A stretch of 64,000 nucleotides of DNA, taken from positions 1 through 64,000 of the forward strand of contig JBILOY010000004.1 of NCBI GenBank assembly GCA_044374195.1, written 5' to 3'. The stretch is from CAIKZY01 sp044374195 (GTDB lineage: Bacteria > Actinomycetota > Actinomycetes > S36-B12). The position numbers and the translations under genes were made by a program. Positions 24,623-32,021 of the stretch are shown in pieces (position 1 is the stretch's first letter; each line of letters begins with the position of its first letter). Under the pieces are notes generated by a model. The model saw only the letters and a list, made by a program, of their open reading frames with translations. It was not told the origin of the DNA and did not search any database.

Positions 24623-24901
24623 GTGATCGTCTCGTTCGCGGACCGCGACACTGAGCGCCTGGCTTCCGGCCGGCGCATTCGCAGGTTCACGTCCTTCGAG
24701 TCGATCGCACGAAGGAAATTGAGGCAGTTGGATATTGCTGGCCGACTCGATGACCTCAAGGTTCCGCCGGGCAATCGTCTGGAGGCGCTGAAGGGGAATC
24801 GCAAGGGCCAGATGAGTATCCGCATCAATGATCAGTGGCGTGTCTGCTTTCGATGGACTCAGGCGGGGCCTGCCGACGTCGAGATCGTGGATTATCACTA
24901 G
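24623..24901 (+). CDS. higB: HigB-type toxin (RelE superfamily)
   Basis: 92 aa from GTG 24623. VSFADRDTERLASGRRIRRF, ARRKLRQLDIAG, VPPGNRLEALKG and SIRINDQWRVCFRW are the full set of HigB / plasmid-maintenance killer motifs. The family cleaves mRNA on the ribosome. Encoded toxin-first, as usual for higBA, and followed by the antitoxin after a good Shine-Dalgarno. No disabling change is visible. Confidence 0.92.
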   Translation: MIVSFADRDTERLASGRRIRRFTSFESIARRKLRQLDIAGRLDDLKVPPGNRLEALKGNRKGQMSIRINDQWRVCFRWTQAGPADVEIVDYH

Positions 24902-24915
24902 AAGGAGGACGGGTA

Positions 24916-25227
24916 ATGGCGAAGATTGCTGTGCTGCTTGACCCGGTTACGCCGGGGGAGTTGCTCTGGGAAGAGTTCATGGTCCCGATGGGCTTGTCTC
25001 GATACCGGCTGGCCAAGGAGATTGGCGTGCCCGCCCCGCGCATTGGTGACATCGTGAGCGGAAAGCGTGCGGTCACCGCTGATACGGACCTTCGCCTCTG
25101 CCGGTTCTTCGGCCTCTCCGACGGCTACTGGCTGCGGGCACAGGCCGCCTACGACATCGAGGTCGCCCAGCGCGAGCTTGCGCCTGAGTTAAAGAAGATC
25201 AAGCCCTGGTCTGATACGGCGGCGTGA
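24916..25227 (+). CDS. higA: HigA-type antitoxin (XRE family)
   Basis: 103 aa with AAGGAGG before ATG 24916. HTH region SRYRLAKEIGVPAPRIGDIV, then DLRLCRFFGLSDGYWLRAQ, standard for HigA. It neutralises HigB and represses the operon. Two relic copies of this gene are in the window (21900-22253 and 37985-38100). Confidence 0.92.
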   Translation: MAKIAVLLDPVTPGELLWEEFMVPMGLSRYRLAKEIGVPAPRIGDIVSGKRAVTADTDLRLCRFFGLSDGYWLRAQAAYDIEVAQRELAPELKKIKPWSDTAA

Positions 25228-25242
25228 TCTCGAAGGTGGGCG

Positions 25243-25310
25243 ATGGGGGTGCAAGCCTGCACCCCGGGGGAATGCAGCCCTGGGCAATCTGCACCCATAA
25301 GTGCGGTGAG
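25243..25310 (+). repeat. higA-downstream repeat, copy B (short)
   Basis: GC-rich stretch with GGGGGTGCAAGCCTGCACCCC (an imperfect inverted repeat) after higA, related to the flanks at 22266 and 26818. May act as a terminator or recombination remnant. Confidence 0.45.
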
Positions 25311-25337
25311 GTTGTGAAGTGCTTGTGTGTGCTTATC

Positions 25338-25354
25338 CGTATTATTTTGATACG
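25338..25354 (+). promoter_or_regulatory. Inverted repeat upstream of abiEi
   Basis: CGTAT and ATACG arms separated by seven bases, 10 nt before the abiEi ATG and overlapping an AT-rich promoter region. AbiEi proteins are known to repress their own operon from inverted repeats, so this is a candidate operator. Confidence 0.5.
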
Positions 25355-25363
25355 CTTTAGCAC

Positions 25364-25933
25364 ATGAATGTGAGGGATCGGGTGTTCGAGCGAGCTGTGG
25401 AGCAGCACGGGTACATCACGACGCGTGATGCCCGAGCGATTGGCGTGGATCCGGCTCAGTTGCGACTGATGGCTGCTCGTGGGCGGCTGGAGCGCGTGGG
25501 TCGGGGTGCGTATCGGGTGCCCGTATTGCCGCGTACCCGGCATGACGATCTGGCTGAGGCGGTTGCCTGGACGCTGGACAGGGGCGTGGTTTCCGACGAG
25601 TCGGCGCTAGTGCTGCACGAGCTCTCCGACGTCAACCCATCGCGCATTCACCTGACAGTGCCGCGCGCCAATCACCCACGCGGGGCGGGCGGTGAGCTGT
25701 ATCGCCTGCATCGCCGGGACCTTGCCATAGGCGATGTCACCGAGGTTGACGATATTCCTGTCACCACGGTTGCCCGGACCGTCCGAGACTGCTTGGCCGG
25801 CGGCACCGACCCTTACCAACTACGACTGGCGCTCGATCAAGCCGAAGCCCAAGGTGAACTTCGTCGTGACGAAGCACGGGCATTGCGCACTCGCATCGAC
25901 GTGCGGAGCACGAATAGCGGGAGACGTGCATGA
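25364..25933 (+). CDS. abiEi: AbiEi-type antitoxin / transcriptional regulator
   Basis: 189 aa. N-terminal winged-helix of the AbiEi_4 family (RAVEQHGYITTRDARAIGVD, RGRLERVGRGAYRVP) and the C-terminal antitoxin domain (ESALVLHELSDVNPSRIHLT, IPVTTVARTVRDCL). Type IV toxin-antitoxin and phage abortive infection component; represses its own operon. ATGA overlap with the toxin gene. Confidence 0.88.
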   Translation: MNVRDRVFERAVEQHGYITTRDARAIGVDPAQLRLMAARGRLERVGRGAYRVPVLPRTRHDDLAEAVAWTLDRGVVSDESALVLHELSDVNPSRIHLTVPRANHPRGAGGELYRLHRRDLAIGDVTEVDDIPVTTVARTVRDCLAGGTDPYQLRLALDQAEAQGELRRDEARALRTRIDVRSTNSGRRA

Positions 25934-26805
25934 CGTTGCGTTATGACGCATCCCCTTCGAATCTGCGGGCATTGCGAGATCGCCTGGCGGCCGCTGCCAA
26001 GCGCGAGGGAATCGTCTTTGGTCGGCTCCAGCAGCATGTCGGGGTTCTGGTCGTCACCCAGTTCTTCTCGGCGCTGACCGACGATCACGGCGACCCGCTG
26101 CTTCTGGTGAAGGGCGGTGTCTCCCTGGAACTGCGGCGAGGCATCCCGGAGTCCCGAACGTCTAAGGACCTTGACGCAGTCATTCGAGGTGACATCGCTG
26201 CCGTCCACGAACTGATCGCCGAGGCAGGAGCACAAGGGTGGGAGGGATTCACTGCCGTGTTCACACCACCGGTTGCATTCGAGGTTCCGGCGTTGGGCTC
26301 TGATGCGTTCCGATTCACTGCGAAGATCAACTACCAGGGCAAGCCCTTCGTGTCGGTACCGATCGAGGTCTCTCCGATTGAAGCGGGTAACGGCGATTCT
26401 TATGACAAGGTCAGTTCCGAGGCCCTGGCGCTCGTGGGTCTACCGAACAGCGAGGCTGTCCCGTGTATGACGTTGCCCTGGCAGATCGCACAGAAACTCC
26501 ACGGTTGCACCGAATCTGTCGAGGAGCCTCGGGCCAACGACCGAGCTCACGATCTAGTTGACCTGCAACTCCTTGAAGCCCTGCTTGTTGACGAGCCCCT
26601 TGACTACACGCGTGCCGCATGTGTCGCGGTCTTCGCTGGCCGGAGCAAGCACCAATGGCCACCTGTGATCGTTGCGTTGCCGCATTGGCCGTCAATCTAC
26701 GTTCGGGCGACGGAAGGCCTCGACCAGCTTGGCCTCGCAACGGACATCGAGCAAGCCGTCCTGCGAGTCCAATCCTTCGTCGACCGGATCGAGAATTCGA
26801 AATGA
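25930..26805 (+). CDS. abiEii: AbiEii-type nucleotidyltransferase toxin
   Basis: 291 aa. KGGVSLELR followed by RTSKDLDAVI corresponds to the GS/D-rich nucleotidyltransferase active site of AbiEii/AbiGii, and QKLHGC with NDRAHDLVDL is the downstream conserved region. Family members inhibit growth by modifying a cellular target, some the tRNA 3' end. The pair appears intact. Confidence 0.87.
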   Translation: MTLRYDASPSNLRALRDRLAAAAKREGIVFGRLQQHVGVLVVTQFFSALTDDHGDPLLLVKGGVSLELRRGIPESRTSKDLDAVIRGDIAAVHELIAEAGAQGWEGFTAVFTPPVAFEVPALGSDAFRFTAKINYQGKPFVSVPIEVSPIEAGNGDSYDKVSSEALALVGLPNSEAVPCMTLPWQIAQKLHGCTESVEEPRANDRAHDLVDLQLLEALLVDEPLDYTRAACVAVFAGRSKHQWPPVIVALPHWPSIYVRATEGLDQLGLATDIEQAVLRVQSFVDRIENSK

Positions 26806-26817
26806 GAGTGACGACGA

Positions 26818-26936
26818 AAGTGTGCGGGGTAGGTACAGGCTTGCACCCACCGCGGAGTGCAGAAGGGGGTGCGCAAGTGACTGTTTGTGAGGGTAAGTCG
26901 CAGTGCACGCAATCCAAAGATCGCAGCCTTGTTTTG
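26818..26936 (+). repeat. higA-flank repeat, copy C
   Basis: Shares with copy A (22266-22400) the order GTGCAGA-GGGGGTGC, TTGTGAGG-AAGTCGC, CCAAAGATCGCA and the following GAAGAAG. Here it follows abiEii, not higA, and leads straight into a tRNA 3'-end remnant. Confidence 0.6.
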
Positions 26937-26989
26937 TCTCCCCGCTACCAATGAAGAAGACCCCTCCTTCGGGAAGGATCTTCTTCATT
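26937..26989 (+). repeat. tRNA 3'-end remnant with intrinsic terminator
   Basis: TCCCCGCTACCA (26939-26950) equals the last bases of tRNA-fMet with CCA. It is followed immediately by a hairpin with arms AATGAAGAAGA and TCTTCTTCATT and inner CCTTC/GAAGG. The order tRNA end, terminator, att-like repeat mirrors 312-435, but the 5' part of the tRNA is missing, so it is not a functional tRNA gene. Confidence 0.7.
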
Positions 26990-27002
26990 TGATCGTGAGG
27001 TC

Positions 27003-27030
27003 ACCAGGATTTGGGAGGAGATTCGGCAGG
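27003..27030 (+). repeat. att-like repeat copy 3 (partial)
   Basis: CAGGATTTGGGAGGAGATTC matches copy 2 at 21794-21813 exactly and copy 1 at 381-400 with changes; the second half of the unit is absent. Marks the right edge of the first relic region. Confidence 0.65.
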
Positions 27031-27120
27031 TTTCGTGAGGATGCACGCCGCTGGGCCGTCCACTGGGCACATTTTCCGGGTTTTCCGACCGCTGACCCGT
27101 GGGAGCCCTAGCATCGATGT

Positions 27121-27381
27121 GTGGAAAGTATGACTTTGCAGATTGTCGGACTACTGGGGCCGCTCTTTCTCCTCGGGGCGTACGCACTGCTCTCATCCGG
27201 CAGGATGGTGGCCACCTCACCGATGTATCAAGTGTTGAACCTCATGGGTGCTGGCGTGATGGTCTGGGTGGGTGTGTCGACAAATGTGTGGTCCGTGTGG
27301 GTGCTCAATGGAATCTGGTGCCTGATCGCGCTGCTCGGACTAATCCGGATTCGTCGGCGACATAACGAAGAACCCGTCTAG
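27121..27381 (+). CDS. CBU_0592-like small membrane protein
   Basis: 86 aa, GTG start. Three hydrophobic helices with LLGPLFLLGAYALLSSGRM, MYQVLNLMGAG and LNGIWCLIALLGLIRI, the pattern of the CBU_0592 family of unknown function. Converges on the glutamine-synthetase-like gene, with the two stop codons overlapping. Confidence 0.75.
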   Translation: MESMTLQIVGLLGPLFLLGAYALLSSGRMVATSPMYQVLNLMGAGVMVWVGVSTNVWSVWVLNGIWCLIALLGLIRIRRRHNEEPV

Positions 27382-28691
27382 TACACGCTGGCGTACAGCT
27401 CGCAGACTTCCTCAGGAGACATCGATCTCGTGATCTCTAACTCAGCTCGTTTGACCGACAGATAGGACTCCAACATCTGCGGCGGCATCCAGGTGCGCGC
27501 TATCGGATCCGTCTCGAAGGTATTGAGTGCCTGTTCGAAAGTAGCCGCGAGTGGCGTAATGCCCAGGGCTGCCCGCTCCTCCTCGGTGAGGTCGGCTGGA
27601 TCTCCCTCGCAGATGGCAGGCAGAGGCAGTTGATCGCGGATCCCCTCCAGACCGGCGCGAATGAGAGCGCCCAACACGATGTAGGGGCTGGCTGTCGGGT
27701 CCGGTGGCCGGAATTCAAGGTTGAAGCCCCGGGCCTTCTTGTCCGGATCGATCTCTGTCGACGGGCACACTCTGACCGCAGCTTCACGATTCTGGATCCC
27801 GAAACTGGCATACCCGCAACTCCAATGCTGGGGTCCGAGTCGAAGGTATGAGACGGGGCTGGGTGCTGTCAGCGCGGTGAGTGCGTGGATGTGGCGCATC
27901 ACTCCACCGATGAAGTGCTGAGCGACTTTGCTGGTTCCCGTTGGCTCGCGCGGATCGGACGTCGCATTACGTCCCTCGGAATCGACAAGGCTGAAATGGA
28001 CGTGGCTTCCGTTGCCCACTCCGAGAAGGGACGGCTTTGGGCTGAAGCAGGCCCGCATGCCTCGCTGGCGTGCGACCTCGCGGATCAACTCGCGGGCAAT
28101 GATTGCGCGATCTCCGGCGGATGGTCCAACTGCAGGGGCGACCGTTACCTCGTATTGCCGCACGCCGTACTCAGGCTCTATCGTCTCCGGATCCAGGCCT
28201 GCCTCCTGAAGCGCTCGGCACAGGTCGGACGTGAACTGAGCAGCATTGCGCATGGCCTCCACACTGAAGGGTGCACCCGCAGACAGCTCGTCAGATTGAA
28301 GCAGGAACTCATGCTCGAATGCCGCCATGAACTCCAGGCCTGTCTCCGCGCGGAGATCATCCATCGCGTGACGCATGAAGGCGCGAGTGCAGCAGTCCCA
28401 GTCCGTGCCATCGGCGTTCTTGGAGTCGCACAGGTACATATGAAATGCGGGCGCATCCGTCCACATGTCCACGCGCACCACGGAATCCTCAACCGGGACC
28501 TGTCGGACTTCGGAGGTAGGACCCCACGGATTGGGTGCGATGTCTCCGAACGGCGTCAGGGCCTGACCCGATACCGCCCAGCCCAGACCGGTCTCGAGCC
28601 GATTGGCGACCATATCTGCGGGAATCCCGCGACACCTGGTTACGCCGACATAGTCATTCCATGCAAGAAGTGCGATATCCCCGTTAGTCAC
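27378..28691 (-). CDS. Glutamine synthetase-like gamma-glutamylamide ligase
   Basis: 437 aa, glutamine synthetase superfamily: EHEFLL and EPEYGVRQYEVTVAP for metal binding, GNGSHVHFSL, then NREAAVRVCPS and GFNLEFRPPDPTASPYIVLGAL. It is shorter and more divergent than GlnA; related enzymes gamma-glutamylate amines, polyamines or ethanolamine. Divergent from rpiR and a FluG-type amidohydrolase gene, which suggests a shared gamma-glutamyl or amide pathway. Substrate unknown. Confidence 0.85.
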   Translation of the reverse strand: MTNGDIALLAWNDYVGVTRCRGIPADMVANRLETGLGWAVSGQALTPFGDIAPNPWGPTSEVRQVPVEDSVVRVDMWTDAPAFHMYLCDSKNADGTDWDCCTRAFMRHAMDDLRAETGLEFMAAFEHEFLLQSDELSAGAPFSVEAMRNAAQFTSDLCRALQEAGLDPETIEPEYGVRQYEVTVAPAVGPSAGDRAIIARELIREVARQRGMRACFSPKPSLLGVGNGSHVHFSLVDSEGRNATSDPREPTGTSKVAQHFIGGVMRHIHALTALTAPSPVSYLRLGPQHWSCGYASFGIQNREAAVRVCPSTEIDPDKKARGFNLEFRPPDPTASPYIVLGALIRAGLEGIRDQLPLPAICEGDPADLTEEERAALGITPLAATFEQALNTFETDPIARTWMPPQMLESYLSVKRAELEITRSMSPEEVCELYASVY

Positions 28692-28781
28692 GGCATATCC
28701 CTTCCACGGGGCCTTTGCCCCGAGACAATGATGGAACGAGGTTTTTGCTCAGGTGCGCGAGCGCATCTAATCCACTTACCG

Positions 28782-28818
28782 TATTCCCTGTCAATTGAAA
28801 TTGTGTAACATTTGTTTC
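28782..28818. promoter_or_regulatory. Divergent promoter region with TGTAACA motif
   Basis: Between the GS-like gene and rpiR lies a semi-palindromic AT-rich stretch: TGAAATTGTG, then TAACATTTGTTTCA. TGTAACA also occurs, inverted, upstream of the aminotransferase operon (about 36960-36969). Candidate RpiR-type operator; weak evidence. Confidence 0.4.
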
Positions 28819-29676
28819 ATGACCTTGGTTGCTGAGCGGATTCGAGCTGCCTTCCCGGAGTTGCCCAAGGCGGAACGCCGCGTCGCCGACGCGATATTGA
28901 CTGCATACCCGTCCGCCGGGTTGGTGACGGTGGCAAGGCTGGCAGATCGGGCCGAGGTCAGCGGGCCCACGGTTATCCGGCTCGTGACGCGCTTGGGTTT
29001 TCAGGGATTCCCCGAGTTTCAAGAGGCACTCATTGATGAGATCCAGGAGCGCACGGCCTCGCCACTTGCTCACTACGGTCGACGCAAAACCCACGCGCAT
29101 TCAAATGCCTTAGACGAGACCCTCCCCGTGCTCATCGAGAGCTTGAGCTCCTCCTTCAGCAGTATTGATCGGTCCACATTTGATAACGCGGTGGAACTGT
29201 TGGCCGATGGTCGAATGCGCTGCGCTGCCACCGGCGGACGATTCAGTGGAGCGATCACCCGCACGCTCGTGCAGCATTTGGAGGTCCTTCGACCGGGAGT
29301 TGTGTTCCTTGACTCGAGCGATTGGGTCTCCTACCTCATGGATGCACGCAAGGGCGACGTTCTCACTGTTGTGGATGTTCGCAGATACCAACGGGCGACA
29401 GTTGAATTCGCACGCGAGGCAGCGCATCGAGGCGTGTCGCTCATCTTGATCACAGACCCGTGGCTCAGCCCCATAGCGATGGACGCACACATAGTCCTGC
29501 CCGTTTCGGTCCAGTCCGCAAGTCCCTTCGATTCCCAAGTCGCGGCCTTCGCACTGGTAGAGGCGTTGATCACCGGGGTCGTCAACACCCTCGGCGACCG
29601 GGCAATTGCTCGGGTGAGCGACTACGACACTCTTTGGGCGGCGCAAGGTTTCACCGAGCCGGGGATCGTGGGCTGA
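28819..29676 (+). CDS. MurR/RpiR-family regulator with SIS domain
   Basis: 285 aa from ATG 28819. N-terminal HTH_6 (ERRVADAILTAYPSAGLVTV, AEVSGPTVIRLVTRLGFQGF), then a sugar-isomerase (SIS) domain with CAATGGRFSGAITRTLVQHL and DVLTVVDVRRY. Usually senses phosphosugars or related ligands. First gene of a three-gene operon; its stop overlaps the amidohydrolase start. Confidence 0.88.
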   Translation: MTLVAERIRAAFPELPKAERRVADAILTAYPSAGLVTVARLADRAEVSGPTVIRLVTRLGFQGFPEFQEALIDEIQERTASPLAHYGRRKTHAHSNALDETLPVLIESLSSSFSSIDRSTFDNAVELLADGRMRCAATGGRFSGAITRTLVQHLEVLRPGVVFLDSSDWVSYLMDARKGDVLTVVDVRRYQRATVEFAREAAHRGVSLILITDPWLSPIAMDAHIVLPVSVQSASPFDSQVAAFALVEALITGVVNTLGDRAIARVSDYDTLWAAQGFTEPGIVG

Positions 29677-30809
29677 TGAGCCTTCACGACTATCTGGAGC
29701 AGCGCACGGTTCTGGACCACCATTGCCATGGCATCGTCAAGGATGAACTCACGTGGCCGCTTTTTACATCCCAGCTCACGGAGGGAGAGACCGCTCACTT
29801 TGGCCAGGAGCTCAACACCCCGCTGGGACTAGCCGTTCGCGCCTACTGCGCTCCGCTTCTTGGGCTGGAGAGGCATTCTCCGGCTGACGAATACTGGCAG
29901 CGCCGCGTGGAACTGGGGAACCTGGAGTCAAGCCGGCGGCTCCTCACTGCATCCGGAGTGGACATGTTTGTAGTGGACACGGGGTACAGAGGCTCTGAGA
30001 TAACCAGTCCTACGGAGCTGGAAGAACTCGCAGGAAAGCCAGTCGAGACCATTATTCGGCTCGAGACGCTCGCCGAGGAGATCGTCACGCATCAGTCGGC
30101 AGTGGACTTCCCCGACGCCTTTCGCATAGCCCTGGCGCAGAGATCACAACACTGCATCGGATTCAAGAGCGTCATCGCTTACCGTTACGGACTCGACTTC
30201 GACCCTACCCCTCCCACGGATGAGGAGGTTGTGTTCGCCTGCGAGTCCTGGCTTAAGGAGATTGAATCGAGCGGCCACGAACGAGTGAGCGACCCGGTGC
30301 TGCTCCGTTTTTTCCTCTGGGAGGCTACTCGACTTGGCAGGCCCATTCAGATGCACATCGGCTACGGCGACAATGACATCACGCTGCATCGTTGCGATCC
30401 CTCGCAGATGACCGCGTTCCTGCGGGCGACAGAGGGTACTGGCGCCAGCATCGTGCTTCTTCACTGCTACCCGTACGTGCGGCAGGCCGCAATCCTCTGC
30501 CAAGTTTTTCCGCATGTTTACATGGACACCAGTCTGGGTGTTGTGCACTCTGGGGCGGGATCTCGGTCCATCATTCGGGAGTCACTAGAAATCGTGCCAT
30601 TCTCCCGACTGTTGTATGCATCTGATGCCTTTGGCCTCGCAGAGCTGTACTTCCTCGGTGCGCAACTGTGGCGCATTGGGATTGATGCGGTGCTGTCGGA
30701 CATGCTGAATTCACATGACATCAGCACGCGGGACGCGCATGCACTCATTGACGACATCGCCTGGAACAACGCGTCGCGGCTCTACGGACTTGAGCGAGGT
30801 GGGGCATGA
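29676..30809 (+). CDS. FluG-type amidohydrolase (amidohydrolase 2)
   Basis: 377 aa, ATG overlapping the rpiR stop (TGATG). TIM-barrel hydrolase with DHHCHGIVKDEL at the N-terminus, QMHIGYGDND, LLHCYPYVRQA and YASDAFGLAELYFLGA near the end. This is the domain fused to a glutamine synthetase domain in fungal FluG; here the GS-like gene is separate and divergent. Likely hydrolyses an amide or gamma-glutamyl bond. Confidence 0.83.
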   Translation: MSLHDYLEQRTVLDHHCHGIVKDELTWPLFTSQLTEGETAHFGQELNTPLGLAVRAYCAPLLGLERHSPADEYWQRRVELGNLESSRRLLTASGVDMFVVDTGYRGSEITSPTELEELAGKPVETIIRLETLAEEIVTHQSAVDFPDAFRIALAQRSQHCIGFKSVIAYRYGLDFDPTPPTDEEVVFACESWLKEIESSGHERVSDPVLLRFFLWEATRLGRPIQMHIGYGDNDITLHRCDPSQMTAFLRATEGTGASIVLLHCYPYVRQAAILCQVFPHVYMDTSLGVVHSGAGSRSIIRESLEIVPFSRLLYASDAFGLAELYFLGAQLWRIGIDAVLSDMLNSHDISTRDAHALIDDIAWNNASRLYGLERGGA

Positions 30810-31975
30810 CCTCGTACGCCACGATGGCAAGAATCAAGCCGCTGCTGGAAAAGGTCGAACGAGCGCTTCCAGACGCCACCCGGCTGCGCCATGAGATTCA
30901 TGCGAACCCCTGCATTAGCGGGCATGAGGCGCCTACGGCTGCACTGGTGGCTGCAGCACTCGGATTCCCTGATGCGCCCGACATTGCAGGAGGCAGGGTC
31001 ATCAGGATTGGGGCGTCTCGTGGGCCATCCGTGGCCATCCGTGCGGAACTGGATGCCCTCCCAATCAAAGAGGAAACGGCGGCTCCTTGGAGCAGCATTA
31101 ACGAAGCTATGCACGCATGCGGCCATGACGTTCATCTCGCAGCGCTTTTTGCTGTTGCCCATGCACTCGCCGATGAGGTAATCCCCATGGTCGCCCTGCT
31201 CCAGCCCAAGGAGGAGTCTGTGCCCGGCGGAGCCCTCGACATGGTGAACAGTGGCGCACTTCAGAGCGCTCAGGTGCAGGCCGTGATCGGTGCACACGTT
31301 CACCCGCGTATCCGGGCGGGGGAGTTCTCCTCGTTTCCGGGCATCATGAATGCCTCCTGTGACGAGTTCACCTTGGTTATCCAGGGGCGTGGAGGGCATG
31401 GTGCATATCCCCATGCGACCGCTGATCCCGTCCTGGCCGCGGCCTCCGTCATCACCGCCCTGCAACAGATCATCTCCCGTCGTACTGACCCCATGGAACC
31501 AGCAGTGGTTACAGTGGGCTCGATCCACAGTGGCGTAGCTGCCAATGCCATACCCGATGAGGCCACTCTCACCGGGACCATCCGCGCCTACAGTCCCTCG
31601 CACCGAGAGGCCCTGCATGAGCTGCTCAAGGCGGCGGTAGGTCATGCAGCAGCAATTCATGGTTGCACTGTGGCGATCGACCTGCGCCGCGGTGAGCCTG
31701 CCCTGAAAAATGACGAACGACTGGCTGTCCGGCTCACTGAATGGGCGCAGTTGGGCGGTGCGATTCAGTGTGAGCCCCTGCGATCATGTGGAGCTGATGA
31801 CTTTTCTTTCTACGGTCAGGTCATGCCCAGCGTGATGGCTTTTGTCGGATCGGGATCGGGGAGCGCAGTGGAGCCCGAACTGCACAGTTCGCGCTTCCTG
31901 CCTTCAGACGAGATTATCCGCGACACCGCAAGGGTCATGATTGCCGGATATCTCGCTGCGTGCGATCAGATGTGA
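30806..31975 (+). CDS. M20-family metallo-aminoacylase / amidohydrolase
   Basis: 389 aa, ATGA overlap. Typical M20D features: RLRHEIHANPCISGHE, RAELDALPIKEE, MHACGHDVHLAAL, LQPKEESVPGGA, GRGGHGAYPHATADP. These dinuclear metal enzymes remove acyl groups from N-acyl amino acids or auxin-like conjugates. Completes an amide-hydrolysis operon with the FluG-type enzyme. Confidence 0.9.
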   Translation: MTSYATMARIKPLLEKVERALPDATRLRHEIHANPCISGHEAPTAALVAAALGFPDAPDIAGGRVIRIGASRGPSVAIRAELDALPIKEETAAPWSSINEAMHACGHDVHLAALFAVAHALADEVIPMVALLQPKEESVPGGALDMVNSGALQSAQVQAVIGAHVHPRIRAGEFSSFPGIMNASCDEFTLVIQGRGGHGAYPHATADPVLAAASVITALQQIISRRTDPMEPAVVTVGSIHSGVAANAIPDEATLTGTIRAYSPSHREALHELLKAAVGHAAAIHGCTVAIDLRRGEPALKNDERLAVRLTEWAQLGGAIQCEPLRSCGADDFSFYGQVMPSVMAFVGSGSGSAVEPELHSSRFLPSDEIIRDTARVMIAGYLAACDQM

Positions 31976-32021
31976 CGGGAAACCTCCCCGTCTGCCTCTC
32001 AAGCTGGGATGAGGGTGCAGT

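Noticed and set aside
26937..26950. Second tRNA-fMet gene
   Set aside because: Only the last dozen bases match; no anticodon or D arm upstream.
21790..27030. Integron or classic transposon
   Set aside because: No integrase or transposase gene and no clear attC fold or terminal inverted repeats were found; only att-like repeats and relics.
27885..28808. 307-codon plus-strand frame opposite the glutamine-synthetase-like gene
   Set aside because: Antisense shadow; glutamine synthetase motifs are on the minus strand.
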